Assembly: GCA_000469685.2 (NCBI GenBank)
Contig: LS997565.1
Location: forward strand, 5,420,005-5,484,004
Source: Haemonchus contortus
Lineage: Eukaryota; Nematoda; Chromadorea; Rhabditida; Trichostrongylidae
Length of the DNA stretch: 64,000 nt
Direction: 5' to 3'
Positions within the stretch are counted from its first letter, which is position 1, and the number at the start of each line of letters is the position of its first letter. Shown here one piece after another: positions 12,941-24,300 of the stretch. Below the pieces are notes generated by a model that saw nothing but the letters and a program-made list of their open reading frames with translations, made no database searches and was not told where the DNA came from. Position numbers and translations under genes: made by a program.

Positions 12941-13424
12941 ATGTGTCTCCATCCGTTAGCCCGCGATGGGTATCCGGCGCTTCATGGGTTCTGGGATGTC
13001 CAGGGGTCCCCCACCCCTACGACTTTTTTGCGGAATCACTGTCCCCAACTCGTTGAACTCAGGTTGGCAGTAATCCTGGATAGTAATATAAGTAATATAA
13101 CCTACAGGTACACTCGTAGCTATCCCGCTCGTAACAGATGGGAACTTGAGCGTGCGCTTCGTTATGCGTATATTCCGCCGTTCTTGGGAGTGATTTCCGT
13201 GATTTCTACAATCGTTGGCCTCACAATAGCATCACTACGGTCCAACTCATCAGCAGAGCGTGACCGTCACGCAGCCGCTCGCTCGACTTTTACATTCTTC
13301 GTTGCATCCCAACATGAAAGCACTTTATTTTGTAGTCTCCAAATCTCATTGCACTCTTTTGCAGTCCTACGTTCCCATGGTGAAAGCTTTCAATGAGCTG
13401 GAAAGAAAACGGAAGGGAATGTAG
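12941..13424 (+). CDS. Small predicted membrane protein (three exons)
   Basis: The exons 12941-13062, 13108-13300 and 13365-13424 join in phase to 124 codons ending at TAG (13,422-13,424). The introns are 45 and 64 bp. The middle exon encodes a basic amphipathic part (ARNRWELERALRYAY) directly before a hydrophobic span (IPPFLGVISVISTIVGLTIA), then a polar stretch; the last exon encodes a charged tail (KAFNELERKRKGM). One transmembrane helix is likely. The start is uncertain: an ATG at 12,941 is open, but an acceptor at about 12,959 could also join an upstream exon. No family was recognised. It lies 190 bp after the tail exons of the previous gene, on the same strand. Confidence 0.4.
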
Positions 13425-13719
13425 AAGTAGTCGAAGGTTCTCCTAAACTCTCTATTATTTGACTCAGAAACAAACTTCTCAATTCATTGCGCTACTTATA
13501 CGAATTCTGAATGCTTTTTAACATCGCTCCTCTGCATTACTATTGAATAAATTGATTTTAATAAAAAATTTATCCATGTGCTCATTCTGTGAAACTTGGT
13601 TTTTAGTGTTCCCTGAAATACTACGTATAAAAGTCACAAGCCAGGTTTTCTGTTATAAATTTAATCACATTTTTAGTAAATTTGCACCGTTTGTAAAAAG
13701 GTAGTGAAGTGTTCAGAAA

Positions 13720-14547
13720 ATGCGGCTGATAGTTCACTTCGATCCACTTTCCTTCTCCGGTGAGGTTATGAACTACTATCCCAGAAAACCACCTTTTTTG
13801 TCTGTGATTCCTACCTGCTGTTTATGATCTTTGACTAGTTTTTCACTTTTTTGCTGAGGTTTTCTTGCCTTGAGATTGAAGCGAATGTTGCCTCTATGGA
13901 ACTGTTAAACATTGCCGATGACATACATTGCCACCAACACGAAAAGTTTCTCTTCAAGTGAACGCTCTTAAATGGCCTCTGCGTTAATTTACATAGAATC
14001 ACTCGGTACTCCTCAGAATACGCCATGCATTCGACTTCCATTTATAAATCCGATGGTTTTCGAATGCACATCCTGATAGACTCTAAGGACTGACTTGTGT
14101 AAAAGTCAAGGTTTATATTTTTACGTCTTTATTCAGCCAATGAAACCGGGACGTTGCGGTAAGCTCAGGGGAGATATTAAAGATTTGGTGGCGATGGATT
14201 TGGAAGCAGTACGGCTTCCCACAACGACCCGGTCTATTGTGGTATGTTCATAAAATGTCAGCATTAACTAGGGAAATAAATTCGCTTTTTCTGATGTTTT
14301 TGTGGTAATTTGGTCTTAATGACATCCTTTAATCCTGAATTTACGACCATGCCAATCGGTTTCGGCGTTCCTTTTTTTGTCATAGATCGTGTCGCGGCTG
14401 AATGTTGCTTTTTTGGTTGGATCGATTCTAGGAGAGGACATGGATGCGACAAAACTGTTGTCAACATCTTCTCAGTTCTGTTTCGACCCGGGATTTGGGC
14501 CCTTCTTTCTATCCGAATGGTTTATCCGAGAGCCCAAGCAGCTATGA
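13720..14547 (+). CDS. Predicted small gene, two or three exons, unknown product
   Basis: Exons 14137-14241 (acceptor TATTCAG, donor GTATGT) and 14476-14547 (acceptor TTCTCAG, TGA at 14,545-14,547) are both in phase 0. They encode a basic then acidic stretch ending in an aromatic segment (FCFDPGFGPFFLSEWF). A possible first exon is 13720-13759 (ATG, donor GTGAGG), but its phase fits only a shorter version of the second exon (donor GTAAGC near 14,159). No domain was recognised. The minus-strand exons at 14,264-14,427 and 14,753-14,912 overlap this span; both cannot be ordinary genes unless they are antisense to each other. Confidence 0.35.
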
Positions 14548-14912
14548 TTAATTGGTTCGCCAACTGTTCGGAGAAAAAGATTCTTCGGCGCTAGAAATGG
14601 AGCACCGCCGTGGCGTGGCTGAAGTGTTCTGGGTTCAGTTTCTCCCTCACGCCATGAGTACTTCCTTTCGAGGGAAGCCGTGACAAGCTGCTTTTATCCG
14701 ATACGGCCAGCCCTAAGCGTTTTCGTGCACTCTGCGTCTCACTGGCTCTTACTTGTTTCTATTTGCTTTGCTTCCTCTTCGTCCACATCATCGTTTTCTT
14801 TCATTAATTCAATGAGGAGTTTCAAAATGGAATCGTTCCACTTCAGCAACAGCAAATGGCTATTATCGGGCATTACAATTTGCTGGTTGCTTTCTATTTT
14901 CACTATATAGCG
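14264..14912 (-). CDS. 3' part of a minus-strand gene, charged protein
   Basis: Two exons on the minus strand, 14912-14753 and 14427-14264, join in phase: the donor is GTAAGA after one base of a codon, and the acceptor CCTAG supplies the other two. The first encodes a hydrophobic then acidic helix (LLLKWNDSILKLLIELMK, then ENDDVDEEEAKQIE). The second encodes a Lys/Thr/Pro-rich tail that stops at 14,264 (MTKKGTPKPIGMVVNSGLK). Upstream exons would lie above 14,912 but were not identified. The charge pattern suggests an intracellular, perhaps nuclear, protein; no family is recognised. Confidence 0.45.
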
Positions 14913-16920
14913 CTACTTCTTGGTTCTCAGCCATTTCTCGCAATCAAGTAGAACAACTGTAGCCCATGCTTCCTGGCTTTCAGTAATCTAATTGCTGTTG
15001 CCCTTCTTTTTATACATATTTTCATTCAATTATTCATTGAAGTACACCAGGGGATGTGAGACATGATGAGTTCCTATTCATACTGAGGGTGATAATTTGT
15101 CTATGAATCCTGGAATAGTGGGCCAAAACGTTATCTCCCTCAAGCCTCCCTTATCCCTCCCCTCATCTTCCCTCCTTTTTGAGGTTGTAAAATACCAATC
15201 GCGATTCTGATTGTATTTTTATGTAGAGAAGTTTCGAGCCCATTCAAAGGAATTAAATGTCCTATATCACAATTTTGATTGTACCACCCATCACCCCCTT
15301 TCGAAAAGACAATGTACTTGTTCAGTACCTTTACCCAGTTTTTTGACGGACTCAAATTGAATTTTTCTGTGACATTTCCGCATTAATACCATTTCCTGAT
15401 AACACAGTTGCCACATGAAATCAGCTTTTATTGTTTAGTAAAAAAATAAAATAATTTATCTGTAGAAAAAATAATTTATCTGTAGATGTAAATCACAATC
15501 GACTACTTATAACTTTGTAGTTGCACCGATGCACATAAGTTTAAGGTCTGAGAAGCGCTGAAGCTCACTATCAAAAATTTATTTCGAGAACTTCAGCCAA
15601 TAGTCATCTAAATTAAGGCTGGATAAAGCTTGAAATAGCAGCTTATTGCAGCATCTATCAAGTGTTAAGAGTTCACAATACCAACTGAAATTAAAGTACA
15701 TGGCGAATCCAGGAGCGTGCTATCAGTGTAGATAGAGAAATGTATAATTCTCAGTTCTTGGTATGAATCGATTGGTCTCCCTGAACCGAGCCATAACATA
15801 TTTCCGCATTAATCCTCCAAAAAGTAAGGTATCGGCAAAGCTTCGGGGAGGTCCTGCTCTTTCAGGTTGTTGCTCGTGTTCGTTATGGGGCACCCTACTG
15901 ACTCAGAACCCCGTTAGGGGCATATTCAAGGCAGATCAGCAGATGATCACCCCACCCTTCTGAGTCCGAAATTAGGAAAGAATTTCAATTCTGTCCTTAA
16001 TTATTTACTTGAGGCTGTTTGAATATGAAAAAGGCAATCGTTTTTCTCAGATTTCTCAGACTCAGATTTTTTCTGAGATCTTAGTGCTTTTTGGCTAATT
16101 TTTCTACTAAAGTAGATTTCAAAGATAGAATCCATTAAATTCATTAAAGCTCATGAATCCTTTGAAATCTTACGTGACCGATCAAGGATCATTTAGAACT
16201 CGAGCAGAGTTGATATCATTTCGAAGTAGTGGCATGTTTTTGTTTTAAGTCGGCTCAGGCCCAGTTGAAAACAAACTTGCTTTTGGATAACTGGCCTGGA
16301 ATTCACTTTAGAAGCTTCGCTGTGACGTCGATTACTTTGATAGTGTAAGAGTGTTCGACGGCCATCTTCTCGGGAAGTTGCTCCCAAGCCGGGGTCCATC
16401 ATTTCGTCTGATCCTTATCTATGATGAATTCCGGGGCATTTAATGGTTTGCCTCTTCTGAGATGTTCGTCGACCTTTCTCTGCTTGTAATCCCTTACATC
16501 CCCGTGTACCGGGTATCAAGTGTTGAGAGGCATATGTTATGACAGATGCCCCTTATTATTTGTTTTGAAAATGAATTTCCTCGCCAGCTCTAGAAAACAG
16601 AGTCTCATTGAATGGATCCGCCAGTAACATTGCGACTTATAAATAAACTTCATAAAAAATAAACTATTTCCTACGAGCGTTTCTGCAATTCTGATCTGCT
16701 TTCGAACCCGCAAAGAAAACCACATCCAACCTAAAGAAGCTTAGGCAAATCTTTTTGTTAGTTACCTTCTTGAATGGGTGTATTTCTGTATTCAAATGTA
16801 GCTGAGGCAGCAATGATTAATGAATTCTCAGTTTTTCCTTACTGCTACATTTCTCTTGAATTCCATACAATCATATCTCAAAGAGCTGAAGGATCGTCTT
16901 GGCTTTTATTGCGTTATTTC
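14913..16920. other. No gene recognised
   Basis: I see only short chance ORFs. There is a short direct duplication at about 15,447-15,486 (two copies of an AATAATTTATCTGTAGA-type unit). Any upstream exons of the minus-strand gene ending at 14,264 would be expected here. Confidence 0.3.
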
Positions 16921-17149
16921 GGAGGTGGTGTAATCGCCAGTGAGGCACTATCACACACCCACGGTCACGGGTTCGAATCCCGGGCCGATATCCGTCTAGG
17001 CCAACCAGGCCTTCTTTCCTTCGGGGTCGGTTGTTTGTTACCCTTGTTTGAAAGGACAAATTGCACTGACTTGTATATCGGCTTGCCATTGTATGGGCCC
17101 ATCCCCACACGGGATTGCTTAATGTCGTAAGACTTTATCCAGTTTTCTA
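16921..17149 (+). mobile_element. tRNA-derived SINE, long form
   Basis: The head is tRNA-like with an A-box-like GGTGGTGTAATCGCC and a clear pol III B box (GGGTTCGAATCCCGG near 16,970). The body has a GGCCAACCAGGCC segment, and the tail ends GACTTTATCC. The flanking sequences begin CTTTTATTG on both sides (left from about 16,903, right from 17,150), which looks like an imperfect target duplication. It shares its head and tail with the copy at 34,934 but has an extra middle segment, also found at 61,040. Confidence 0.75.
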
Positions 17150-18184
17150 CTTTTATTGTATTATTCCCATTATAATTTCAAAGGGCTTCTACGAGCCTGG
17201 CTTTTACAAAATAGTTCTTCAAAAACCAATCGGATATTTTAGAGAAACTAATTCATCCCATTACTATATTCATTAGGCTTATGTGAGGGGATCTTCAGTA
17301 TTATCAAAGATTGATTTTATTTCGAGTTAGCAGTCAAGTGCACCTCCTCACCCTGTCACGAGTTATGTAGTCTCGAGCGGCGTGTAATGGACTTCCCACT
17401 GAAATGTCAAGGCTTTCATATCATATTTCATGCTGTAGTTTCTTTAATATTTGAAAAAGGTCTTCAAAAAATCCTTTAACATGGACTTTCTACATTTCTT
17501 TACTGTGTTTTGCTTGAATTCAAGAATTATGTGCCATGTTTTCGTGTTGGTTTTATTTACTTCTTGTTGTCGTGATGTTATTACTATCATAATTATTAGT
17601 ATTTAAATGCTATTGATGTTTTGCTATTCTAATGTTTCTTGTTTCTGACATATTTCATGCAGACATAATAGACTGCAGAGGGTATAACTCTGAACATGGT
17701 AGTTACTGCTCCCATTTCCTACTGTGCAATCCCTTTCAAAGTTATGGCAATAATTAGATTGTATCGATCTTGGTTGGACTGGTCTCTCCTTTGCAAAGGA
17801 ATGTAAGGGATGTCTCTCCCATCTGGCCTGAAAAACAAAAAGTGCACTGTTTTCAGACTACATTGAACGAGGCAGTTAGTTGTGCGATGTTCGAAGACAG
17901 CTGTATGAAAAGATAGTTGGAACGTCATAAGTCATAAGTACCGGAAAAACAAACTTGAATATAATCAAAATTGAGGTAAGAACCCATTTTCCCTGAATAG
18001 AGGAGGAGCGTGTTTCAAAACTGGACAGGGAGTGTTTGAGAAATTTCTATGAACGTCTTACCCCCTCATTTACTTAGGTTATGACACTCAAAAGCAGCAC
18101 TTACTCCTCCAAGAAGATTGAGATTTAATAAAGAAATGAGATAAACTACGGTAAATACTCTGTTAGAAGGGTTCAAGGGTCTGG
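17150..18184. other. No gene recognised
   Basis: The stretch is AT-rich and shows no coding or repeat structure that I can support. Confidence 0.3.
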
Positions 18185-18257
18185 GTCTCGTTGGGGTAAT
18201 GGTTAAGAGCGCGGGGCCCAGAACGAACAGGTGCGGGTTTGAGTCCTATTTGGGGCA
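18185..18257 (+). tRNA. tRNA-like sequence, probably a pseudogene or SINE head
   Basis: The 73-nt segment has a D-arm/A-box-like stretch (GGGGTAATGGTTAAGAGCG) and a B-box-like stretch (GGTTTGAGTCC) at tRNA spacing, ending in GGGGCA. The anticodon stem does not pair and the T stem is weak, so it is unlikely to give a working tRNA. A CAG anticodon can be placed only formally. Confidence 0.4.
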
Positions 18258-18479
18258 GAATGTTTAATATAGCATTCTTGCTCATCAAGGAGCCATGGAA
18301 ACTGGTAATTTACACGATAAAACAAGCCATAATAGAAATTCTTGTCCAAACCTGTTCCTTCATGTTTCACTTTCCAGGCAATTAGTCAGTTTTGCCTATT
18401 GAACCTGTAAAAACCCGATATTCCAAATGTAACCATTTTTTAAATACATTAGTTCTTTGACAAGAGTATGGGACCATTG

Positions 18480-18850
18480 TGAGGGTGGTAAGGTGGTGCC
18501 AGGCGGTGCTGCTACAACACGTGCGGCCTTGGGATCAAATTTCGGATATAGACTGAGGCCACGAGCTAACTTCTGTGACTTTGAAGTCAGTTAGCTGGTA
18601 CCACTCAGTACTTTAATTTTCTAAAACTGATTTGAGAAGGTTAAATTACTGACTTGTACAAAGGCCTGTCACCTCATTTTCATTCAAAACCCAGGTACGC
18701 ATTCAAACGTTTTATTACTTCGAATGGAAGTCGAATATTGGGCTTGACCCATATGGTAACGGTATTAACCAGATGTTTCCTCCCCATGCTTCAAAGGGGA
18801 ACGGTCCCTGGCATGGGGATTTTATTTAACCCCTGTTATTCATACTATAG
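18480..18850 (+). mobile_element. Old, diverged copy of the tRNA-derived SINE
   Basis: The order of a tRNA-like head (GTGGTGCCAGGCGGTG near 18,493, a B-box relic GGGATCAAATTTCGG near 18,530), a middle part (GACTTGTACAAAGGCC near 18,650) and the tail motif GAATGGAAGTCGAATA (18,721) matches the SINE copies at 16,921, 34,934 and 61,040. Divergence is high and no target duplication is visible. Confidence 0.5.
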
Positions 18851-20110
18851 AAGCTAATTTTCGGTAAAGATGAAATGACCCAACAAATGCCTCTAGGATG
18901 CGCCACGAATCCGCAGTTTCGTCCAAGATCGTCGAAGCTTTGAATGCTTGGTTGGCTCATCTTGATTTAGGGGTACAGCTAACATTGGAGGCAGTGATTC
19001 TGTCCTCGCAGAGACAACTGAGTAATTTAGCCGACTTCATCTTGACAGCAACTACGGAAGCTCTTCAGAGGGTTCCTTCCACGACCGTTAATGCAACATC
19101 GGGGCTTTTTCACCTTCAAAGGCCTTATATTCAATTTTTCTTTACAACCACAAATTTCTCCACAAGATGGAGTCTCACTATGACTAAGTAAAGAATAGCG
19201 TGCAGAAATTCAAGAGTTTCAGTGATAAAGACTAAGGATGAGCCTGCAGGCAAATATGACGCCGAAGTAAAAGTGAGGGTAAAAAGAAGCAAGGGAATCC
19301 GATGAAAAATAGAATGGAAGTGCCTCATTATTGAAATTTTTCGGATTGTCAAAACGGTTTTCAATTGCCTCTATTTTCAGTCGAAACTCCAGAGATTTGA
19401 CTAGCACTCTGCGCCCTGTCGACAATCCATGGACCGTCGTATACGAACAACTTTTGTCGATTTGACTGATTCATTAAAGGCATGACTTTTTTTTAACGTG
19501 CTGTGTGGGCTAGAAGGTAGTGGAGGGAGGAGGGAGGGTTGGGGTAATAGACGGGTCTTTTACTCCAATTGGGACTCAACCCCCCTCATCACCTTGGTAT
19601 GCTGTTCCTTTACTCACAAGGCTCACAGAACCGTTTGAAATTCACCTATCTGAGAGTCAGAAGTCAGAATACCTCTTCATTGGGTTCCCCCCCCCCCCCC
19701 CACCCTCCCGCTCTCCTATCGGGCCCACCTAGCAGTTCTTTTTTATGTTATTCCTGCCCAAACACCATTTCCTCTCTTCATGAAGTTTAGTGAAAAAAAA
19801 CGATTCCAATCATTCCTATTAATGAGATGAGCAGAGCTTCCAGTACGAATACGGGAGGCAGCCATGAACTTAAAATTTATGTAGATGGGAGACCCATAGA
19901 TAGGACCAACTGTAAGGAGGAAGAAGATTCATGGGCTTTGCACTGTATGTTTACGATAATGTTCAGTTGGAGACCGAAACGTAAGCAAAAAACGTAAACA
20001 TTATGCAACACTATGGACGAGTGGCGGCTAGTTCTGCTCCCGAAATTCCGTTCCAACCACTACGGCTTCAGATACTACCGTACAAACTGACGCACGGCTT
20101 AGCTTTCTTA
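18851..20110. other. No confident gene; homopolymer tract
   Basis: A 97-codon ORF at 18,898-19,191 (+) has fair codon content (for example SSKIVEALNAWLAHLDLG) but no family match, and I could not place splice sites around it. A run of about 15 C lies at 19,687-19,701. Otherwise I see nothing. Confidence 0.25.
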
Positions 20111-20601
20111 CCAGGGAGGGGTAGTCTACTTATCTTGGAACTTGGAATTCAGACCCAGATAATTCGATAGAGTTTCGGATGCTGTTTACGAAAATGAAAA
20201 TTAAAACTGCAAAATGATTCTCCTCAAAAAGTTATGGGGGCCCGAATTTTGCTCGACAGTAGTATCAATTGTCTAAAGGAATGTCAGAAAACGTTTAGAA
20301 AGCCTTTGATAAAATGAAAAAACACTTTGCAAAAGTGAGGAAAATGGCGGGGAGGGACCCTTCATTTTAAGCCCACGAAGCGAGACCACTACCACTAGGT
20401 CACGTGGGCGTTTGATATGGAAGCGACGAGTTCGCACTTCAAATTGATACTACTGTCGAGCAAAATTCGGGCCCCCATAACTTTTTAGGGAGAATCATTT
20501 TGCAGTTTTAATTTCCATTTTCGTAAACAGCATTCGAAACTCTATCGATTTATCTGGGTCTGAATTCAAAGTTCCAAGATAAGTAGACTACGCCTCCCTG
20601 G
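20111..20601. mobile_element. 491-bp foldback (MITE-like) element
   Basis: The ends are CCAGGGAGG at 20,111 and its complement ending at 20,601. Arms of about 155 bp (20,111-20,268 and about 20,440-20,601) match as reverse complements with few differences. The centre holds a tRNA-like minihelix on the minus strand: GCCCACG at 20,371-20,377 pairs with CGTGGGC at 20,403-20,409, and between them is an A-box-like TGACCTAGTGG. No coding capacity is seen. It is a non-autonomous foldback element. Confidence 0.8.
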
Positions 20602-21337
20602 TTAGAATCGACTTTCTAATTCTGATGGCGTTGGGCTAGAAATAGTACTCCAACTTTCCATTACAGGGTCAAAACGATGAAAAGCTAAGGTTGTAGATTA
20701 CGACCGTATTTACCGTCTATGGCGAAAATTCGTCCACTTCTAGTGCAAGGCCGTTGCGGACTTGTGGTATCGTAAGAATAAATTCTTGGGAGTTTAATTA
20801 GGCTCTCTCTTTTCCTCTCTAGCAAATCAAATAGTTTTTCGTATTTGTCGATGTTTGAGCAATCAGATCCTGTTGTGCTGATACAATTGTGCTGGGTTTC
20901 AGAGCTCAAAGCAGCTTCCTCCTGCGCCCTTTCTCACTTTTCAATGCTAGGGATCTTTATTGAGTGATTAAGCAAGTGTCCTATTCCCTGTGACTTTTAC
21001 CATGGAATCTATCTGATGAAATAATTTTAGTTGTAAGTCAGTAGTGTAATCTAGTAATGCTGGCCTAGCGCTTGCATAGATCCCTTGTAAAATGCATCCC
21101 TTTGCGTTCTTATCGATTTTCGTTTCTTTCATCGCCCTGCGCATTCGGGAGCTTGCCGTGGAAGTATTTTTGGGGACAGCTCATTCAATTTTCTTTTATG
21201 AACTCATGAGACAAAACTAATTTTCCGGATAGCTTTGGAGCTGCTATGCAGCTAAACAAAGCTCACTTTCGTTTCTGGACAGCTTTTCCTGCTTCTTTTA
21301 TCTCTAGTCTATATAACCCATCTATTTGAAGAACGAT
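20602..21337. other. Upstream region of the AP-2 alpha gene
   Basis: I see no gene or clear repeat. This would contain the promoter and 5' untranslated region of the alpha-adaptin gene that starts at 21,338. No motif is clear enough to call. Confidence 0.3.
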
Positions 21338-24300
21338 ATGCCGGCCGTAAAAGGAGATGGCATGCGTGGATTGGCCGTCTTCATATCGGATATACGAAAT
21401 TGTAAAAGTAAAGAGGCCGAAATGAAACGGATAAATAAAGAACTCGCCAATATAAGGTCGAAGTTCAAAGGTTAGTGAGTCTATCTTTTCTGTAAAGTGG
21501 AAAGTTCGGTTTTACAGGCTTTTACTGCTGCTTCAAAAAGATTCTGACAATTTTAGGCTGAACTAACATTATATAACCATTTGAAGCTCCTTGTTTGGAC
21601 TAACCTTTATTCTTCTCTTCCAGCAAGTTCCTCTTCAGAAAAGCCTTTCTCTTCTTTTAGGCGACAAAACTTTGGATGGATATCAGAAGAAAAAATACGT
21701 TTGCAAATTGTTATTTATTTTTCTCCTTGGAAATGATATTGATTTTGGACACATGGAAGCTGTTAATCTTCTTTCATCAAATAAATACACAGAAAAGCAG
21801 ATCGTGAGTTTCTTGCAACTTATTTCGATTCAAATTTTCCTTCTCAATGTGTTTTGCTGTATAATTTTGATGACTACTTTTTCATCATTCTCGAGGGTAG
21901 GCACGAGTACAATTTGTTGCTTTTCATTGCTTGGGAAAAAACTAGTTGCAAGCATAGGCATTGAGGATGGGAAAGCTATGGGCTGAAGAAGATAATCTGT
22001 GACAACAAACTAGAATAGAATCGATATCTTTCTATAACCATATTGTTCCGAAGTTAATTAGTTCTTCCTGCGTGGCAGTGTATTGCTTCTTTATAGGCCC
22101 TTTTATATGAATCCCATTTTGGGCGGTTTTACGGCACGCATTTCCTAATCTTCCAAGAAAACTGAGATCTTAGAAAATGAAAAATGCTATTCGTTTTGTT
22201 TAATCAGTTGTACTGAAGTATTAATTTAAGGGATACCTGTTCATATCTGTGTTGATTGAACAGAATTCGGATCTGATGAAATTGATAGTACAAGCGATCC
22301 GTAATGATCTAACTTCTCGCAATCCAATTCACGTCAACCTCGCTCTCCAATGTATCTCCAACATTGGTAGCCGTGATATGGCTGAAGCGTTCTCGAACGA
22401 TCTTCCCAAATTACTAGTCTCTGGGTAGGTTTAATGTTTTTCTTATTTTAATCCCTTTCTTGAAAATAGCTTTTCATGAGAATCGATGCTTTACTCATGA
22501 GGCTTTGCTCATATGTATGGTTGCTTTACATCAATTGATGATGTTTTCATAAAGATTGCCTGTGTTAAGATTCCTTACCCCTTAGTCATATATATGATCG
22601 TAAAATTCAACTTTCTCAGATCACGGGTTTGATGAAGTGCTAACTTTGATGCGATACGTTTTGGATAGCTTTGGGCACAAATAGGCAATCACTGATCCTC
22701 GTAGTAACATTATTCTCTCAATGCTACTAAAATCATGGTTACAGAGACACTATTGATTTCGTTAAACAATCGGCAGCATTGTGCTTACTGAAGTTATTCC
22801 GTACTGCTCCTGATGTTATTCAACCGGGTGAATATGCAAGCAGGATCGTTCACTTACTTAATGACTCACATATGGTGAGCCTATATTGTTTTCATCACAC
22901 AATATTGAAGATTTCCTAAGTTCCATTTAAGGGTGTTGTGACGTCAGCAGCCTCTCTTATTGAATCTCTTTCAAAAAAATGGCCTGATGAATATAAGGTG
23001 ACATTTTTATTGGATTGAATTTGCAGTAGATATTTTTAAGAAAGTGTTGACTTACTATTCCCGCTACTTTTCGTATTTGCAGGGATGTGTGCCATTGGCT
23101 ATTTCTCGATTAAGTAGGATAGTGACCGCAACCTATACAGATCTCCAAGATTATACCTATTATTTCGTCCCAGCACCTTGGTTGTGCGTGAAACTCTTGC
23201 GCTTATTGCAGAATTATCCCCCTCCAGGTGAGTAACAAGGGAAATGATTGAAAATTCATATTAGCTATATATAAGACCCATAAACAATTCCAGAGGATCC
23301 CTCGAACAAAGCTCGTCTGCTCGAATGTTTGGAAGGGGTGCTTAATAAAGCTCAAGATGCACCGAAATCTAAAAAGGTTTTTCGAAAACTTCTTTCGGTT
23401 TTTTCCTACTTATTGTACATTCCTTTGAAGGTGCAACATTCAAACGCGAAAAACGCAGTGCTGTTTGAAGCCATAGCCTTGATCATTCACATGGACAGCG
23501 AGGCAAACCTACTCGTTCGCGCCTGCAATCAATTGGGTACATTTCTGGCGCACAGAGAAACCAATCTTCGGTATGTCACCCGACAAAACCTCGTTGCGTT
23601 GCCCCTCTAGTACGTTCGATTACAGGTATTTGGCGCTGGAGTCTATGTGCCTATTAGCAACATCTGAATTTTCTCATGAAACTGTGAAGAAACATCAGGA
23701 TACTATCATCAACAGCTTGAAAACGGAGAGGTTGTTTCATAAGGCGCTTACGATACACAGTTCAACTCATTCGATTCTTTTTACTTTCAGAGACGTTTCT
23801 GTGCGACAACGTGCTGTCGATCTACTATATGCCATGTGTGATCGCACAAACGCTAGCGAAATCGTTGCAGAAATGCTATCGTATCTGGAAACGGCTGATT
23901 ACTCTATCAGAGAGGAGATGGTAGGTTTTGAAAATTTCTTTTATTGATATGAAACAAATGGAAGAGCTTTACATGACCTTCTAAAGTCTCTACTCTATTG
24001 TAGTCTTTATTCTTTTCTAGGTTTTGAAAGTTGCCATTTTGGCTGAAAAGTACGCCACCGACTATACGTGGTATGTTGATGTCATTCTGAAACTAATTCG
24101 AATTGCCGGTGATTATGTATCGGAAGAAGTGTGGTACAGGGTAATTCAGGTAGGCAATACAGTTTCCAATTCATTCTTGAAATTTCTGATTCCCTTGCTC
24201 ACTGAACTTTGGAACTGGTTAACGCCATTACTCTTTTCAGATTGTTGTCAATCGTGAAGACGTTCAAGGATATGCTGCGAAAACTGTCTTCGAAGCACTG

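Noticed and set aside
18898..19191. 97-codon plus-strand ORF as a gene
   Set aside because: The composition is fair, but there are no splice sites that extend it, no family match and no neighbours; kept only as a note.
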